DNA from: Deltaproteobacteria bacterium
Lineage (GTDB): Bacteria > Desulfobacterota > BSN033 > UBA1163
Reading direction: 5' to 3'
Assembly: GCA_016875155.1 (NCBI GenBank)
Contig: VGSD01000090.1
Location: forward strand, 1-8,859
DNA: 8,859 nucleotides
Of this stretch, positions 1-6,354 are shown piece after piece. The notes under the pieces are model-generated. The model searched no databases, was not told where the DNA came from, and saw only the letters and a program-made list of their open reading frames with translations. A program made the position numbers and the translations under genes. The first letter of the stretch is position 1. Each line of letters begins with the position of its first letter.

Positions 1-540
1 TTTCTTTATAAAGAACTCCATTTCGAGGGCGACTTCTTTTTCAACTACTCCTTCGCGAAGGAACTCCATGATATGGGAGAATGACCTTGTTGAAAGATCA
101 ATGGCGTTCCTGGTCAGGGCCAATTCATGCAGGTCCTTGGCCGCCCTTAGGTTCTTGATCTCATCCTCCAAAGAGATAAATTCTGTTTCATTGCCCAATT
201 TTTCTGTAAGAAAATGGTAAGACGAAAGGGCGAAAAAAGGACCTTCCACTCCCACTTTCTTCAAGTTCAAATCTGAAATCAGGGCGGCAATCCCCTCCAG
301 CTTTTTCTTGTAATGAACGATCCGGGATTGTTTGACTTCTTCTTCGGCCTGCGTCCAGTAGCGGGAATCAGTCAGGTAGAAAGTCTCTTTCGATGAAAGG
401 AGAAGAGCTCCATCGCTACCGGTAAAGCCGCAGAGATAACGGATCGATTCAAGGCTGGTAAAGAGAATGGAGTCTAATTGATTGGCGTCAATGATTTGCC
501 GGACAGACTGTTGCCTTTTATTAAAAAAAGCGTTCTGCAT
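1..540 (-). CDS. Xaa-Pro peptidase (M24 family), N-terminal part, cut by window edge
   Basis: The reading frame is open from an ATG at 540 down to base 1, giving the first 180 residues; the rest lies outside the window. I read it by reverse-complementing the sequence. It shows the creatinase-type N-terminal domain of Xaa-Pro aminopeptidases and dipeptidases: SLESIRYLCGFTGSDGALLL (residues 29-48), then YLTDSRYWTQAEEEV (55-69), and the linker LRAAKDLHELALTRNAIDL (about 131-149), which normally leads into the metal-binding pita-bread domain. The metal ligands and catalytic His would be in the missing part, so activity cannot be judged. Family members are cytoplasmic metallopeptidases that cleave the bond before proline. 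The start overlaps the stop of the upstream TPR gene by one base (TAATG), which implies translational coupling. PepP versus PepQ type cannot be decided from this half. Confidence 0.88.
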   Translation of the reverse strand, partial: MQNAFFNKRQQSVRQIIDANQLDSILFTSLESIRYLCGFTGSDGALLLSSKETFYLTDSRYWTQAEEEVKQSRIVHYKKKLEGIAALISDLNLKKVGVEGPFFALSSYHFLTEKLGNETEFISLEDEIKNLRAAKDLHELALTRNAIDLSTRSFSHIMEFLREGVVEKEVALEMEFFIKK

Positions 541-794
541 TACTGTTTTTTCCTTTCTTGAATGTGGGCAAGCCATTTTTCAAGGAACCTTATTTTCTCT
601 TCCCTGGATCGAGGAAGGGGTTGGGCAGAGAGAAGAGGGGTGGTCAATTTTTGATCCAATTCGTTTAATCTATTCCGGATTTCCGGGTCAGAGGGGTCTT
701 TCTCAGAGAGGATCTTATAGATTTCGTATGCCTTTTGAAGGTCACCCTGCTTGAGATAGATTTCGGCCAAGGTTTTGGTTGCAATTTCATCCAT
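540..794 (-). CDS. Small tetratricopeptide-repeat protein
   Basis: This 84-residue protein has no signal peptide or membrane segment. Residues 3-36 form one TPR-like helix pair (TLAEIYLKQGDLQKAYEIYK, then LSEKDPSDPEI), with the usual Y, G, A, Y and P positions. The C-terminal 30 residues are charged (REEKIRFLEKWLAHIQERKKQ region) and probably helical. The start is well supported: GAGGAG at 802-807 (minus strand) lies 7 nt before the ATG, and a TTGACA/TAATTT promoter lies just upstream. It overlaps the downstream Xaa-Pro peptidase by one base, so the two are made together. TPR proteins are interaction scaffolds. A single repeat is short for a scaffold, so it may act as an adaptor or dimerise. 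No specific function can be assigned. Confidence 0.85.
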   Translation of the reverse strand: MDEIATKTLAEIYLKQGDLQKAYEIYKILSEKDPSDPEIRNRLNELDQKLTTPLLSAQPLPRSREEKIRFLEKWLAHIQERKKQ

Positions 795-823
795 CGAACT
801 GCTCCTCGATAAAACCTTCTTAA

Positions 824-852
824 AAATTAGAGAATTATTGCCAGAATGTCAA
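824..852 (-). promoter_or_regulatory. Sigma70-type promoter for the TPR/peptidase operon
   Basis: On the minus strand TTGACA (852-847) is separated by exactly 17 bp from TAATTT (829-824). The predicted transcript would start near 817 and give a leader of about 20 nt carrying the GAGGAG ribosome site. The -35 is a perfect consensus match; the -10 is a moderate match. The sequence closely resembles the promoter upstream of tRNA-Lys. Confidence 0.6.
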
Positions 853-904
853 GTTCGCTAACAATTTGCTGATTTCGAAGAAAAACCTAAAAATGAAGGG
901 AATA

Positions 905-933
905 TTGACATAGGGATGATTATCAAATAATAT
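905..933 (+). promoter_or_regulatory. Strong sigma70-type promoter for the aminotransferase-serA genes
   Basis: TTGACA (905-910) and TAATAT (928-933) are separated by 17 bp, close to the sigma70 ideal. Transcription should start near 940, leaving a leader of about 125 nt before the ATG at 1065. The leader contains a palindrome, AAGATATCTT (951-960), and the GATTAC inverted-repeat element. This promoter is divergent from the minus-strand one at 824-852; the two -35 boxes lie 52 bp apart. Confidence 0.72.
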
Positions 934-960
934 TTAGCGGTTGAAGATATAAGATATCTT

Positions 961-1039
961 GATTACAAAGATTAAAAAGAAGATTACAGTGATTAAAAAT
1001 ATGGTTTAATCTCCGTAATCTAAAATAATCTCGGTAATC
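961..1039. repeat. GATTAC-type palindromic repeat in the 5' leader
   Basis: Two direct units, GATTACAAAGATTA (961-974) and GATTACAGTGATTAAA (982-997), are followed by two units in inverse orientation, TTTAATCTCCGTAATC (1005-1020) and TAATCTCGGTAATC (1026-1039). The inner pair matches at 14 of 16 positions and the outer pair at 12 of 14, so the RNA could fold into one long interrupted hairpin with a 7-nt loop. It lies wholly in the predicted leader of the aminotransferase mRNA and ends 14 nt before its SD. A related element is at 7656-7748, so this is probably a dispersed repeat family and not a gene-specific regulator. Confidence 0.7.
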
Positions 1040-1064
1040 AGATTTATTATACCAGGAGGTCACC

Positions 1065-2207
1065 ATGGAAAAGAAATACCTTTTTTCTCCGGGTCCGACC
1101 ATGCTTCCTCAAGAAGTGCTTCTGAAGATGGCTGAACCGATCATGCATCACCGGGAACCAGAGTTTGAAAAGATTTTTGCTGACATCAGGGAAGGGTTAA
1201 AATACCTTTTTCAGACAAAGAACGAGGTGATGGTCTTTACCTCATCAGGCACAGGGGCTATGGAAGGAGCAATCTCCAATATCCTGTCCAGAGGGGATAA
1301 GGCCCTGGTTGTCCGGGGAGGGAAGTTTGGCGAGAGATGGGGAGAGATCTGCAAGGCTTACGGCATTGAGTTTATTCCTATTGATGTGGAGTGGGGGAGG
1401 GCGGTTGATCCGGGACAGATTCGAAAGGCTCTGGAGTCTGATCCTGCGATCCGAGCGGTTTATACTCAGGCAAGTGAGACTTCGACAGGAGTCAAACATC
1501 CTATCCGGGAGATCGCAGAGATTCTGAAGAAATACGAAGATAAGGTGGTCGTGGTCGATGCCATCACAGGGATCGGGGTCTTTGATATCCCGATGGATCA
1601 ATGGGGGATCGATGTTCTGGTGAGCGGGTCTCAGAAGGCATTGATGCTTCCTCCGGGCCTTGCCTTTGCCGCCCTGAGCGAAAAGGCTTGGAAATTGGTC
1701 GAGAGGTCGAATCTACCTAAATACTATTTTGATTTCAAAAAGGAGTTAAAATCAACAAAGAAGAATCAGAGTTCATACACTCCGGCCATTTCCCTCTTTG
1801 TGGGATTGAAGGAATCGCTCAATATGATTCGAAAGGAGGGGCTGGATTCCCTCTTTCGGAGACATCAACTCCTGGCGAGGGCGACCCGGGAGGCAGTGAA
1901 AGCCCTTGGCCTCGGTTTATATGCACCTGACTCGCCAAGCGAAGCAGCAACTGCGGTCAAGGTTCCGGAGGGGATAGATGGAGAACGATTAAAAGACCTT
2001 TTCTTCGAAAAATTCGGGATTACGGTGGCTGAAGGACAGGATCGCGCTAAGGGTAAGATCATCCGAATCGCCCATCTCGGATATTATGATAGGTTGGACA
2101 TGGTGATGGTCATCTCCGCCCTGGAGATGTTGTTAAAAGAGATGGGACACCGCTTCGAATTAGGAGCAGGAGTGAGAAGACTGGAAGAGGTATTGATGGA
2201 GGGGTGA
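1065..2207 (+). CDS. Class V PLP aminotransferase (serine-pyruvate/alanine-glyoxylate type), probable serine pathway enzyme
   Basis: The product is a 380-residue cytoplasmic fold-type I PLP enzyme of the COG0075 group. It starts with the family N-terminus FSPGPTMLPQEVL (residues 7-19). It has the cofactor loop SSGTGAME (60-67), the PLP-ring aspartate in VVVVDAITG (D165), the Schiff-base lysine in SGSQKALMLPPG (K191) and the substrate-carboxylate arginine in IIRIAHLG (R334). An ideal SD (AGGAGGT, 1054-1060) fixes the start at 1065. Family members transaminate serine, alanine or aspartate with pyruvate, glyoxylate or 2-oxoglutarate. serA lies directly downstream and no serC is visible. I therefore infer that this enzyme serves as a phosphoserine or serine aminotransferase, as suggested for similar gene pairs in Thermotoga and other lineages. 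Substrate choice is not provable from sequence; alanine-glyoxylate or aspartate aminotransferase are the alternatives. Confidence 0.92.
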   Translation: MEKKYLFSPGPTMLPQEVLLKMAEPIMHHREPEFEKIFADIREGLKYLFQTKNEVMVFTSSGTGAMEGAISNILSRGDKALVVRGGKFGERWGEICKAYGIEFIPIDVEWGRAVDPGQIRKALESDPAIRAVYTQASETSTGVKHPIREIAEILKKYEDKVVVVDAITGIGVFDIPMDQWGIDVLVSGSQKALMLPPGLAFAALSEKAWKLVERSNLPKYYFDFKKELKSTKKNQSSYTPAISLFVGLKESLNMIRKEGLDSLFRRHQLLARATREAVKALGLGLYAPDSPSEAATAVKVPEGIDGERLKDLFFEKFGITVAEGQDRAKGKIIRIAHLGYYDRLDMVMVISALEMLLKEMGHRFELGAGVRRLEEVLMEG

Positions 2208-2210
2208 AGA

Positions 2211-2268
2211 ATTTCGGATTTCGGAATCCGGTCGGTACGACCGCCCGTACCGTGGCGGATTGCGGAAT
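2211..2268. repeat. Two hairpins and a direct repeat between aminotransferase and serA
   Basis: Two perfect small hairpins lie nearly end to end: CGGATT-TCGG-AATCCG (2215-2230) and CGGTACG-ACCGCC-CGTACCG (2233-2252). The sequence CGGATTTCGGAAT (2215-2227) recurs as CGGATTGCGGAAT (2256-2268) with one change. There is no T-run, so it is not a typical terminator. It may moderate readthrough or mRNA stability between the two genes, or be a dispersed repeat. Confidence 0.55.
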
Positions 2269-2314
2269 GAATATAGACCACGGGTAAGAGGTGAATACGG
2301 TGATAGAGAGAGTA

Positions 2315-3895
2315 ATGAAGGTATTGGTCAGCGATCCACTCTCAAAGAAGGGGTTGGAGGTTTTGGAACAAGCAAAGGGGCTGGAATATGATCTCAAAAC
2401 CAGCCTGACGCCAGAGGAGTTAAAGAAAGTCATACCGGAGTATGATGCGATCATCATCCGAAGCGAGACAAAACTAAAGGCCGACATCATCGAAGCAGGA
2501 ACACGTCTGAGAGTGATCGGGAGGGCAGGGATTGGGCTCGACAATGTCGATCTTCCCGCAGCAACGAAAAAGGGGATTGTGGTAATGAACACCCCTCAGG
2601 AGAATGCGATTGCGGCAGCAGAACACACCATAGCCATGATGCTTTCCATCTCTAGAAAGGTTCCCCAGGCAACGACCTCTCTCAAAGCGGGCAAGTGGGA
2701 GAAGAAGAAGTTTATGGGGGTGGAACTCTATCAAAAGACGCTTGGCCTGGTCGGCATCGGAGTGATCGGGACGATTGTTGCAGATCGCGCCAGGGGATTG
2801 AAAATGAAGGTCATCGGCTACGATCCTTATCTCTCTCCGGAAGTAGCAGAGAAGAAAGGGGTTGAGCTGGTTTCCCTGGATGAGCTTCTCAGCCGGTCGG
2901 ATTTCATCAGTGTCCATACCCCCTTAACCGAAGAGACCCGCAATTTGATCGACAGGAATGCCTTTGCAAAAACGAAGAAAGGTGTCGTTCTGGTCAATTG
3001 CGCCCGTGGAGGAATCATCAACGAGAAAGATCTCTATGAAGCGATTCAGTCAGGGAAGGTTGCCGGAGCGGCTCTCGATGTTTTTGAGAAGGAACCCGCG
3101 ATTGGAAATCCCCTTCTGGAACTGGATGCCGTGATCGGAACTCCCCATTTAGGGGCTTCCACGGAAGAGGCTCAGGAAAATGTGTCCATTGCCATTGCAC
3201 AACAGGTCGTTGATTATTTGATCCACGGGGAGGCCCGCAATACGGTCAATATGCCGGCCGTAAGCCCGGAAATCCTCCTATTTTTAAGACCCTATCTCCG
3301 GCTGGGCGAGAAATTAGGAAGTTTCCTGGGCCAGATTTCAAATTACGCGATTGAAGAGGTGATGATCGAATACCACGGCGAAGTCGTAGAATATGGAACA
3401 AAACCGATCACCATCTCCATCTTAAAAGGGCTTCTCACCCCCTTTGTGGGTGAGACGGTTAATTTTGTGAATGCACCGATCATGGCCAAGGAGAGAGGGA
3501 TCAGGGTAACTGAGTCGGTCAGCGAGAGATCAGAGGACTTTGCCAGCCTGATTGCCTTAACCGTGCGGTCGAAGATGGAGCAGAACTATATTGCAGGAAC
3601 GCTTTTCGGAAGGAAGGAGTTGCGAATAGTCAAGTTAAACGACTTCTTTATTGAGGCCCTTCCGGAAGGATATATCCTTCTGGTCAATAATTATGATCGT
3701 CCGGGAGTGATTGGAAATATCGGGATGGCGCTGGGAAGCCGGGAAATCAATATCGCCACCATGCAGTTCGGCCGCGACCGAATGGGCGGGATGGCTATTT
3801 CCCTTCTTCATATTGATTCCCCGCTGCCTCCGGGGATGTTAGGCGACATTTTGAGGATGCCCAATATCATCTCGGTCCGCCAGATCGAGCTTTGA
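2315..3895 (+). CDS. serA: D-3-phosphoglycerate dehydrogenase, long form with ACT domain
   Basis: SerA oxidises 3-phosphoglycerate to 3-phosphohydroxypyruvate with NAD, the first step of serine synthesis, in the cytoplasm. With the ATG at 2315 the protein has 526 residues, the usual length of the long (type I) form. It opens with the family N-terminus MKVLVSDPLS. The dinucleotide fold has GIGVIG (147-152) and D170. Catalytic residues are Arg231 (in NCARGG), Glu260 (in FEKEP) and His278 (in PHLGAS). An intervening ASB domain spans about 315-445 and a C-terminal ACT domain about 453-526 (VNNYDRPGVIGNIG). The ACT domain implies feedback control by serine, known for the family. In-frame GTG codons at 2291 and 2300 are alternative starts; AAGAGGTGA (2286-2294) would suit the GTG at 2300, so up to 8 extra residues are possible. 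It is probably co-transcribed with the aminotransferase despite the repeat-bearing gap. Confidence 0.96.
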   Translation: MKVLVSDPLSKKGLEVLEQAKGLEYDLKTSLTPEELKKVIPEYDAIIIRSETKLKADIIEAGTRLRVIGRAGIGLDNVDLPAATKKGIVVMNTPQENAIAAAEHTIAMMLSISRKVPQATTSLKAGKWEKKKFMGVELYQKTLGLVGIGVIGTIVADRARGLKMKVIGYDPYLSPEVAEKKGVELVSLDELLSRSDFISVHTPLTEETRNLIDRNAFAKTKKGVVLVNCARGGIINEKDLYEAIQSGKVAGAALDVFEKEPAIGNPLLELDAVIGTPHLGASTEEAQENVSIAIAQQVVDYLIHGEARNTVNMPAVSPEILLFLRPYLRLGEKLGSFLGQISNYAIEEVMIEYHGEVVEYGTKPITISILKGLLTPFVGETVNFVNAPIMAKERGIRVTESVSERSEDFASLIALTVRSKMEQNYIAGTLFGRKELRIVKLNDFFIEALPEGYILLVNNYDRPGVIGNIGMALGSREINIATMQFGRDRMGGMAISLLHIDSPLPPGMLGDILRMPNIISVRQIEL

Positions 3896-3933
3896 TTGAT
3901 GAACAATCCTCAAATAGGACTGAGATCGATTTA

Positions 3934-4010
3934 TAAAATCCCTCCTACCCTCCCTTTTCCTAAGGGAGGAATTACCCCTCTTTTGCAAAGAGGGGTAAGG
4001 GGAGATTTTA
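3934..4010. repeat. 77-bp double-hairpin palindromic element between serA and purA
   Basis: The element is bounded by terminal inverted repeats TAAAATC (3934-3940) and GATTTTA (4004-4010). Inside are two perfect hairpins in tandem: CCTCCCTT/AAGGGAGG (3949-3956 with 3962-3969, 5-nt loop) and an 11-bp stem TACCCCTCTTT/AAAGAGGGGTA (3973-3983 with 3987-3997, loop TGC). The pyrimidine-rich first half and purine-rich last half let the ends pair as well. It resembles REP- or MITE-like elements found dispersed in many bacterial genomes. It may also attenuate readthrough from serA, although no U-tract follows. Confidence 0.72.
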
Positions 4011-4045
4011 CAATGTTTGTATTAATTCCATTAAGGGATTGTTAA

Positions 4046-5362
<1,317 letters not shown>

Positions 5363-5366
5363 TAAC

Positions 5367-5396
5367 TTGACAATCTGGAAGGTTTTCTCTTAATTT
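5367..5396 (+). promoter_or_regulatory. Sigma70-type promoter for the tRNA genes
   Basis: TTGACA (5367-5372) and TAATTT (5391-5396) are separated by 18 bp. Transcription would begin within a few bases of the tRNA-Lys 5' end at 5406. The -35 lies only 5 nt beyond the purA stop codon. The -10 is a moderate match. Confidence 0.58.
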
Positions 5397-5405
5397 AAAA
5401 CGATA

Positions 5406-5481
5406 GGGCCGTTAACTCAGGAGGTAGAGTATCTGCCTTTTAAGCAGAGAGTCGTGGGTTCGAGTCCCGCACGGCCCACCA
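5406..5481 (+). tRNA. tRNA-Lys (anticodon UUU)
   Basis: A complete 76-nt cloverleaf with encoded CCA. The acceptor stem pairs GGGCCGT (5406-5412) with ACGGCCC (5471-5477); the discriminator base is A5478 and CCA is at 5479-5481. The anticodon stem TCTGC/GCAGA (5432-5436 with 5444-5448) closes the loop CTTTTAA, placing TTT at 5439-5441. The T-loop GGTTCGAGTCCC is canonical. Confidence 0.97.
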
Positions 5482-5491
5482 TCAAAAAAAC

Positions 5492-5550
5492 ATTGAAAAT
5501 TGTAAATTGCAAATTTCAAAATTAGCATTGTTAATTTTACATTTTTCAAT
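5492..5550. repeat. AT-rich imperfect inverted repeat between the two tRNAs
   Basis: ATTGAAAATTGTAAATT (5492-5508) is nearly the reverse complement of AATTTTACATTTTTCAAT (5533-5550), differing by about one inserted base and one mismatch, with 24 nt between. It could form a long AT-rich hairpin in the spacer of a polycistronic tRNA precursor. It looks like one member of a family of AT-rich intergenic repeats; processing or termination roles are unproven. Confidence 0.55.
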
Positions 5551-5576
5551 TTGCATTGGTCATTGGTAAGTTAGTT

Positions 5577-5652
5577 GTCCCCATCGTCTAGAGGCCAAGG
5601 ACACCGGCCTTTCACGTCGGCAACACGGGTTCGACTCCCGTTGGGGACGCCA
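5577..5652 (+). tRNA. tRNA-Glu (anticodon UUC)
   Basis: A complete 76-nt cloverleaf with encoded CCA. The acceptor stem pairs GTCCCCA (5577-5583) with TGGGGAC (5642-5648); the discriminator is G5649 and CCA is at 5650-5652. The D stem is GTC/GAC (5586-5588 with 5600-5602). The anticodon stem CCGGC/GTCGG (5604-5608 with 5616-5620) holds the loop CTTTCAC with TTC at 5611-5613. The T-arm is CGGGTTCGACTCCCG. It probably shares the tRNA-Lys transcript, since I see no convincing promoter in the spacer. Its 3' half is part of the 94-bp direct repeat. Confidence 0.97.
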
Positions 5653-5702
5653 ATGTTTTTATGAAAAGCCCTGGCTTCGGTCAGGGCTTTTTTGCTCTTG
5701 GG
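5609..5702 (+). repeat. 94-bp direct repeat, copy A (tRNA-Glu 3' half plus terminator)
   Basis: This stretch matches 6204-6297 at 92 of 94 positions with a constant offset of 595 bp. Differences are T5662/C6257 and C5695/T6290. The left boundary falls exactly at the first base of the tRNA anticodon loop. The tRNA part and the terminator stem are identical in both copies. Confidence 0.93.
5664..5693 (+). terminator. Intrinsic terminator after tRNA-Glu
   Basis: The stem AAAAGCCCTG (5664-5673) pairs with CAGGGCTTTT (5682-5691) and continues through a G-U and a C-G pair to a TTCG tetraloop (5676-5679). It is followed by a T-run to 5693. It ends the tRNA-Lys/tRNA-Glu transcript 11 nt after the CCA. 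Confidence 0.9.
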
Positions 5703-5792
5703 CCTTTGCGATGTTTAAACGATAAAATTTTGAGGTTGACAGGAAGGTGAAAAAGATTTAGGGTAAGATCAATTCTGTTTCGAGAGGTTGCT

Positions 5793-6038
5793 ATGTCGGA
5801 TGAACTGAAGATCGTCCTTGAGGATGTGAAGGAGAAATTTGATACAGTCATTGAGGCGTTTAATATGGTGACGGAAAGGCTTGACCGTCACGAACAAGCA
5901 GAGGAAGAACGGTTTCAAAGGTTAGAATCTGAAGTCCTGTCAATAAAGGCAGATGTATCAGAGATCCGCAAAGACTTGAATGAGCATCGGAACAACACAG
6001 AACTTCACGGAGGGAAGATCAAGAAAGAGGCGTCTTAA
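5793..6038 (+). CDS. Small coiled-coil protein of unknown function
   Basis: This 81-residue, highly charged, soluble protein has no membrane segment. It is predicted almost entirely helical, with heptad-like spacing (VLEDVKEKFDTVIEAF near the N-terminus; RFQRLESEVLSIKADVSEIR in the middle), so a coiled-coil oligomer is likely. The tail carries EHRNNTELH (residues 64-72), which resembles the HR-x-x-TE-x-H end of small coiled-coil ORFs I recall from deltaproteobacterial genomes; that recollection is unchecked. GAGAGG at 5782-5787 supports the start, and a TTGACA at 5736-5741 may be part of a weak promoter without a good -10. It stands alone between the two copies of the tRNA-Glu repeat and could be cargo of a small inserted segment. 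Codon use looks like real coding sequence. No function can be assigned. Confidence 0.72.
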   Translation: MSDELKIVLEDVKEKFDTVIEAFNMVTERLDRHEQAEEERFQRLESEVLSIKADVSEIRKDLNEHRNNTELHGGKIKKEAS

Positions 6039-6203
6039 GGGAGATATATTCCGGTGTCCAAATAGTGACTATTCGGTGTCTAAAACCGTGCGATTCAGTA
6101 TAAATCAGTAAAACAGCCGAAACGTCCGGAAGCCGTTGACTATCAGCACTTATCTCAATTCCTATCACTCAAGACGAATCAATCAAAATACCCCCGGAAG
6201 GCA

Positions 6204-6247
6204 CTTTCACGTCGGCAACACGGGTTCGACTCCCGTTGGGGACGCCA
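6204..6247 (+). pseudogene. Orphan 3' half of tRNA-Glu
   Basis: These 44 bases are identical to tRNA-Glu from the anticodon loop (CTTTCAC, 6204-6210) to the encoded CCA (6245-6247). The 5' acceptor strand, D-arm and 5' anticodon stem are missing, so it cannot fold as a tRNA. The lack of any mutation suggests a recent origin, gene conversion, or constraint. Confidence 0.85.
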
Positions 6248-6258
6248 ATGTTTTTACG

Positions 6259-6288
6259 AAAAGCCCTGGCTTCGGTCAGGGCTTTTTT
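6259..6288 (+). terminator. Duplicated intrinsic terminator
   Basis: Identical stem, TTCG loop and T-run to the terminator at 5664-5693: stem 6259-6268 with 6277-6286. It would end transcripts coming from the coiled-coil gene. Confidence 0.85.
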
Positions 6289-6296
6289 GTTCTTGG

Positions 6297-6346
6297 GTCC
6301 TCTTAGGCCAAGGACATCCCGATCTTCATCGGGATGGGGACGCCAA
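6297..6346 (+). pseudogene. tRNA-Glu-like remnant: D-arm and 3' acceptor joined by a hairpin
   Basis: Two 12-nt blocks match tRNA-Glu exactly. AGGCCAAGGACA (6305-6316) equals 5592-5603 in the D-arm, and TGGGGACGCCAA (6335-6346) equals the 3' acceptor strand with CCA. A D-stem-like GTCC/GGAC pairing is kept (6297-6300 with 6312-6315). In the intact tRNA the blocks are 38 nt apart and hold the anticodon and T arms. Here they are joined by an 18-nt perfect hairpin, TCCCGAT-CTTC-ATCGGGA (6317-6334), whose stem extends to 9 bp using flanking bases. It cannot act as a tRNA. Confidence 0.68.
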
Positions 6347-6354
6347 ATCTTGGG

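Larger units (their letters stand above)
5609..6297. mobile_element. Possible tRNA-Glu-flanked insertion remnant
   Basis: A 501-bp unique segment (5703-6203) lies between two direct repeats of the tRNA-Glu 3' half and terminator. The intact tRNA is at one end and a displaced 3' fragment at the other, which is the arrangement left by tyrosine-recombinase elements that integrate at tRNA genes, often in the anticodon loop. The segment holds only one small coiled-coil gene and no integrase, so if this was an element it is a remnant. A duplication within a tRNA array is the alternative. Confidence 0.35.
6204..6297 (+). repeat. 94-bp direct repeat, copy B
   Basis: Second copy of the sequence at 5609-5702, 92 of 94 bases identical. 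Upstream of 6204 the homology to tRNA-Glu stops abruptly, so this copy has the anticodon loop onward but no 5' half. Downstream of 6297 the two copies diverge. The 165 bp between the coiled-coil gene and this copy hold no gene; I see only a short imperfect direct repeat, ATTCCGGTGTCCAAA (6048-6062) and ATTCGGTGTCTAAA (6071-6084). Confidence 0.93.

Noticed and set aside
482..754. 90-codon plus-strand open frame
   Set aside because: It lies antisense over the TPR gene and the peptidase start, both of which have clear family signatures and an SD; the translation has no recognisable features.
961..1039. CRISPR array
   Set aside because: The units are 14-16 bp, palindromically arranged and not separated by uniform unique spacers; no cas genes are present.
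961..1064. Riboswitch or T-box in the aminotransferase leader
   Set aside because: I see no T-box anti-terminator sequence, no terminator with a U-run and no known aptamer core; the structure is explained by the repeat element also found at 7656-7748.
2110..2592. 160-codon minus-strand open frame across the aminotransferase-serA junction
   Set aside because: It is antisense to two conserved enzymes and the repeat-bearing gap, is rich in Ser/Pro/Phe typical of antisense shadows, and has no domain pattern.
5736..5769. Promoter for the coiled-coil gene
   Set aside because: TTGACA at 5736-5741 is perfect, but the only fair -10 (TAAGAT, 5764-5769) is 22 bp away, and the 17-bp position reads TAGGGT; too weak to list as a feature.
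6039..6203. Insertion-sequence end suggested by paired GGTGTCC/GGTGTCT motifs
   Set aside because: The two motifs are direct, short and imperfect, with no transposase or matching inverted end in the window.
6297..6346. Functional third tRNA
   Set aside because: There is no 7-nt anticodon loop, no TTCGA T-loop and no 5' acceptor strand; only the D-arm and 3' acceptor blocks remain.
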